8,105 nucleotides of DNA from Alphaproteobacteria bacterium (GTDB lineage Bacteria; Pseudomonadota; Alphaproteobacteria; Rickettsiales; UBA8987), in the NCBI GenBank assembly GCA_023269645.1, contig JAHFPR010000088.1:1-8105 (forward strand), in the 5' to 3' direction. Positions within the stretch are counted from its first letter, which is position 1, and each line of letters starts with the position of its first letter. Position numbers and translations under genes: made by a program. A model generated the notes under the pieces. It made no database searches. It saw only the letters and a list, made by a program, of their open reading frames with translations, and was not told the DNA's origin. Positions 6,003-8,105 of this stretch are shown here, one piece after another.

Positions 6003-6008
6003 TTTCGG

Positions 6009-7601
6009 ATGCTGATGCGTATACGGAAACATATCCTCTTCCTGCATGAGAAGGCATGGCTGTTGGTGCTGTATGGCGCAGCGATGTTCCTGTTCGGTTT
6101 CAGTATCAACCAGATATTCTCACTTCCGCATCCGGGCGAGAAAGCACCTGCGGCACAGGAAATTGTCGAAGCCACGCCGCCTGTCCAGTCCGCACCCCCA
6201 TTGCCGAAGCATCCGAAGCCGGGCGAAAAACCCCCGGTTAAGGCTCCCGCACAGGTTCCGGGCGAGGAAGCGGGGGGTAAATCCCCGCCGCCGGAAGAAA
6301 TGGAGGAAACTCCGGGCACGGCAGCGGAGGAAGTGGCCGCAGAGGAAGGGCGGGGGCCGCAGGAGGCCGAAGGCGGGGCTATTGTGGAGCCGGAGCCGGA
6401 GCCGAGCTATTCCGAATATATCTATGACCTGACGGTGGAAAAGGGCGATACCCTCACCGATATGCTGGTGGAGGCGGGGGTGGATCGCCAGGAAGCGAAC
6501 CTTGCCAGTTCCTCGTTGCAGAAATCATATGATCTCCGGCAGCTTCAGGTCGGCCAGCCTATCCAGGTCGTGTTCCGCGAGGGCGCGGCTACGGGCGCGG
6601 AAACCGGGGCACTGGATTTCGCCCTGCTGCGCATCGAGGAAGCGGATCGCATCGTGGAACTCGCCAAGGATGCCAAGGGCAATTTCTCCGTAAGCCAGCG
6701 GCCTAAGGAACTGAAGCGGCAGCTTGTGCACGCGGGCGGGGTGATTACGGACAGCCTCTATACGCTCGCCAACAGCCTGGGAATTCCGTATAACGTCCTG
6801 CAGGAATCGGTGAATGCTTACAGTTTCGATGTGGATTTTCAGCGCGACATCAAGCAGGGCAACCGTTTCGAGGTGCTTTATGAGGCCTATTTCGATGCCA
6901 GCGGCAAGAAAATCCGCGACGGCAGTCTGGTGTATGCCCTGCTCACCGTGGGGGAAAAAGACCTGAAAATCTATCGCTTCTCCGTTACCGGCGATGAGAA
7001 AGACATGGAATATTATACCGAAGACGGGCAGGTGCTCCGCAAATCCCTCCTCAAAACGCCGGTCAACGGTGCGGTGATTTCCTCGCCCTTCGGCGCGCGC
7101 AAGCACCCGATTTCCGGCTATACCAAAGTGCATAAGGGCGTGGATTTCGCCGCGCCGGTCGGTACGCCGGTCTACGCCGCCGGCGACGGGAAAATCGAGA
7201 AAATCGGCTGGAACGGCGGCTACGGCAATTACCTCCGCGTCTGGCACGATGCGGAATACGCCACCGCCTACGCCCATTTAAGCCGGTTTGCCAAGGGCAT
7301 GAAGCGCGAGCGTCGTGTGCGCCAGGGGCAGGTGATCGCATATGTTGGCACTACCGGCTATTCCACCGGTCCACATTTGCATTTTGAAATACTCCATTAC
7401 GGCAAGCAGGTAAACCCCATGAAGGTGACGCTGCCTGCCGCCCGCAGGCTGGCTGGCAAAGACCTCAAAGCGTTGCAGGCGCGCGCTGGGCAGGTGCGGC
7501 AATGGCTCAGCGGAACTGCCACCAAACAGCTTGCCGTGCCCGTGGATCAGCCCGCCATGTCCGCTCCTGTCCCCGCAGACGCGAAGGATAAAAGCCAGTA
7601 G
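6009..7601 (+). CDS. M23 (LytM-type) peptidoglycan endopeptidase, MepM-like, membrane-anchored
   Basis: The 530-residue product is a probable zinc DD-endopeptidase that cuts peptide cross-links in the periplasm so the wall can grow. One N-terminal membrane segment (about residues 17-36, WLLVLYGAAMFLFGFSINQI) has basic residues before it, so the rest should be periplasmic. Then come a Pro/Ala/Glu-rich linker (about 40-135), a LysM- or OapA-like domain (about 137-192, VEKGDTLTDML), a Csd3-like middle domain (about 195-345), and the M23 core (about 350-472). Zinc and catalytic residues are intact: His375 and Asp379 in HKGVD, His423 in YAHL, and His456 and His458 in HLH. A degenerate tail (about 500-530) follows. 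This order is that of MepM/YebA. ATG at 6009 or 6015 is possible; neither has a clear ribosome site. VirB8 follows 73 bases later from its own promoter, so a role in making room for the secretion system is possible but unproven. Confidence 0.92.
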   Translation: MLMRIRKHILFLHEKAWLLVLYGAAMFLFGFSINQIFSLPHPGEKAPAAQEIVEATPPVQSAPPLPKHPKPGEKPPVKAPAQVPGEEAGGKSPPPEEMEETPGTAAEEVAAEEGRGPQEAEGGAIVEPEPEPSYSEYIYDLTVEKGDTLTDMLVEAGVDRQEANLASSSLQKSYDLRQLQVGQPIQVVFREGAATGAETGALDFALLRIEEADRIVELAKDAKGNFSVSQRPKELKRQLVHAGGVITDSLYTLANSLGIPYNVLQESVNAYSFDVDFQRDIKQGNRFEVLYEAYFDASGKKIRDGSLVYALLTVGEKDLKIYRFSVTGDEKDMEYYTEDGQVLRKSLLKTPVNGAVISSPFGARKHPISGYTKVHKGVDFAAPVGTPVYAAGDGKIEKIGWNGGYGNYLRVWHDAEYATAYAHLSRFAKGMKRERRVRQGQVIAYVGTTGYSTGPHLHFEILHYGKQVNPMKVTLPAARRLAGKDLKALQARAGQVRQWLSGTATKQLAVPVDQPAMSAPVPADAKDKSQ

Positions 7602-7614
7602 ACATTGGTGTTGG

Positions 7615-7644
7615 TTGACGCTAATATGCTGAAGACACTGTAAT
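7615..7644 (+). promoter_or_regulatory. Sigma-70-type promoter of virB8 and probably the downstream secretion genes
   Basis: TTGACG (7615-7620), an 18-base spacer and TGTAAT (7639-7644) match the consensus at five of six positions in each box. Transcription would start near 7651, giving a leader of about 24 bases before the ATG at 7675. It lies just after the M23 stop (7599-7601), marking the likely start of a separate unit. Confidence 0.5.
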
Positions 7645-7674
7645 CTCATCACGGAACACCGAAAATCTCACGCA

Positions 7675-8105
7675 ATGACAAGCTTTCTCGATAAACGGGT
7701 CGGCGATGGCGAGGCCAAAGCAAAGAAAGCCACGCTCCGCCGCGCGCGGATGCTTTCCGAAACCAAAAACTGGTATGCCGACCGCCACCAGAGCGTGTCG
7801 GTGCAGCGCAATGCCCTGTTTATTTTTGTCCTCCTGCTGCTTGCCGGGCTTGGGTTTTCCGTCATGATGATTGCACAGCTCACCAACAGTAAAACCTTCG
7901 AGCCGTTCGTGGTGGAAGTGGATGATAAATCCGGGGTCATTACTCAGGTGACCACGCAAACTGTCGAGCAGTTTTCGGCGGACGAGGCCGTGCTCCGCGC
8001 GATGCTGGTGCAGTATGTTCGTGCCAGGGAAGGCTATGACGCTGAGAATTTCCGCAACAATTATATGCAGGTGGTGCGGCTTTACTCGGCACCTCCGGTA
8101 TATGG
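7675..8105 (+). CDS. virB8: Type IV secretion system inner-membrane protein VirB8, 3' end missing
   Basis: VirB8 is a bitopic inner-membrane protein that helps assemble the VirB/D4-type channel, contacting VirB9 and VirB10 in the periplasm. The first 143 codons are present and the frame runs off the window. A charged cytoplasmic N-terminus (1-46) contains the family-like NWYADRHQSVSVQRN. One membrane helix follows (about 47-69, LFIFVLLLLAGLGFSVMMIA), then the start of the NTF2-like periplasmic domain with TFEPFVVEVDDKSGVI (about 74-89) and YVRAREGYD. Family members are about 220-240 residues, so roughly 60% is visible. ATG at 7675 is the only ATG after the in-frame stop at 7630-7632; the ribosome site is weak. 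TrbF and TraJ-type conjugation proteins share this fold, so effector secretion and DNA transfer cannot be told apart without the next genes. Confidence 0.85.
   Translation, partial: MTSFLDKRVGDGEAKAKKATLRRARMLSETKNWYADRHQSVSVQRNALFIFVLLLLAGLGFSVMMIAQLTNSKTFEPFVVEVDDKSGVITQVTTQTVEQFSADEAVLRAMLVQYVRAREGYDAENFRNNYMQVVRLYSAPPVY

Larger units (their letters stand above)
5647..6008. other. Intergenic region between the ABC exporter and the M23 peptidase gene
   Basis: No credible coding frame or RNA gene is seen in these 362 bases. They hold a small hairpin directly after the exporter stop (TCGTC 5647-5651 and GACGA 5657-5661 with a five-base loop), an AT-rich stretch (5681-5750), a three-hairpin element (5754-5843), a GCCAC/GTGGC dyad (5916-5920 and 5930-5934), a 13-base tandem duplication, and a weak promoter. 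No hairpin is followed by a T-run, so no standard terminator can be named. Confidence 0.7.

Noticed and set aside
6525..7277. A 250-residue open frame on the minus strand within the M23 gene
   Set aside because: It mirrors the M23 coding sequence, has no recognisable domain, and the plus-strand frame has intact catalytic residues.

Overview
The window looks like the chromosome of a GC-rich proteobacterium, most likely an alphaproteobacterium. The support is the type of XRE-family regulator, an MsbA-like exporter, a BolA protein, an M23 endopeptidase of the MepM kind, a VirB8 gene opening a type IV secretion cluster, and short palindromic repeats between genes. A perfect sigma-54 promoter argues against the most reduced intracellular lineages, which are known to lack RpoN. 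Taxonomy is inference.

Layout. Bases 1-507 (+) hold the 3' part of a D-Ala-D-Ala dipeptidase gene. It converges on an AT-richer ATPase gene (513-1652, -) with its own promoter. Next on the minus strand are panB (1746-2540), for the first committed step of pantothenate synthesis, and a BolA-family gene (2719-3012). A 304-base divergent region follows, with a candidate bolA promoter on one strand and a sigma-54 promoter on the other. The latter drives an XRE-type regulator gene (3317-3718, +). A long hairpin made of 13-base repeats starts at the base after that gene's stop codon. An MsbA-like ABC exporter gene (3865-5646, +) comes next, apparently with an almost leaderless transcript. A 362-base non-coding stretch follows and holds a compact three-hairpin element and a short tandem duplication. 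Then come an M23 peptidase gene (6009-7601, +) and, behind its own promoter, the start of virB8 (7675 to the window end).

How the genes relate. Three genes concern the cell envelope: the dipeptidase (D-Ala-D-Ala turnover), the exporter (probably lipid or glycolipid) and the M23 endopeptidase (cross-link cleavage). The right edge enters an envelope-spanning secretion apparatus. Most genes appear to have their own promoters rather than sharing long operons. No complete new defence or mobile system is visible. The most unusual material is non-coding: the sigma-54 promoter with a distant inverted repeat, the repeat-built hairpin after the regulator gene, and the three-hairpin element before the peptidase gene. 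All readings were made by eye; no searches or folding were run.
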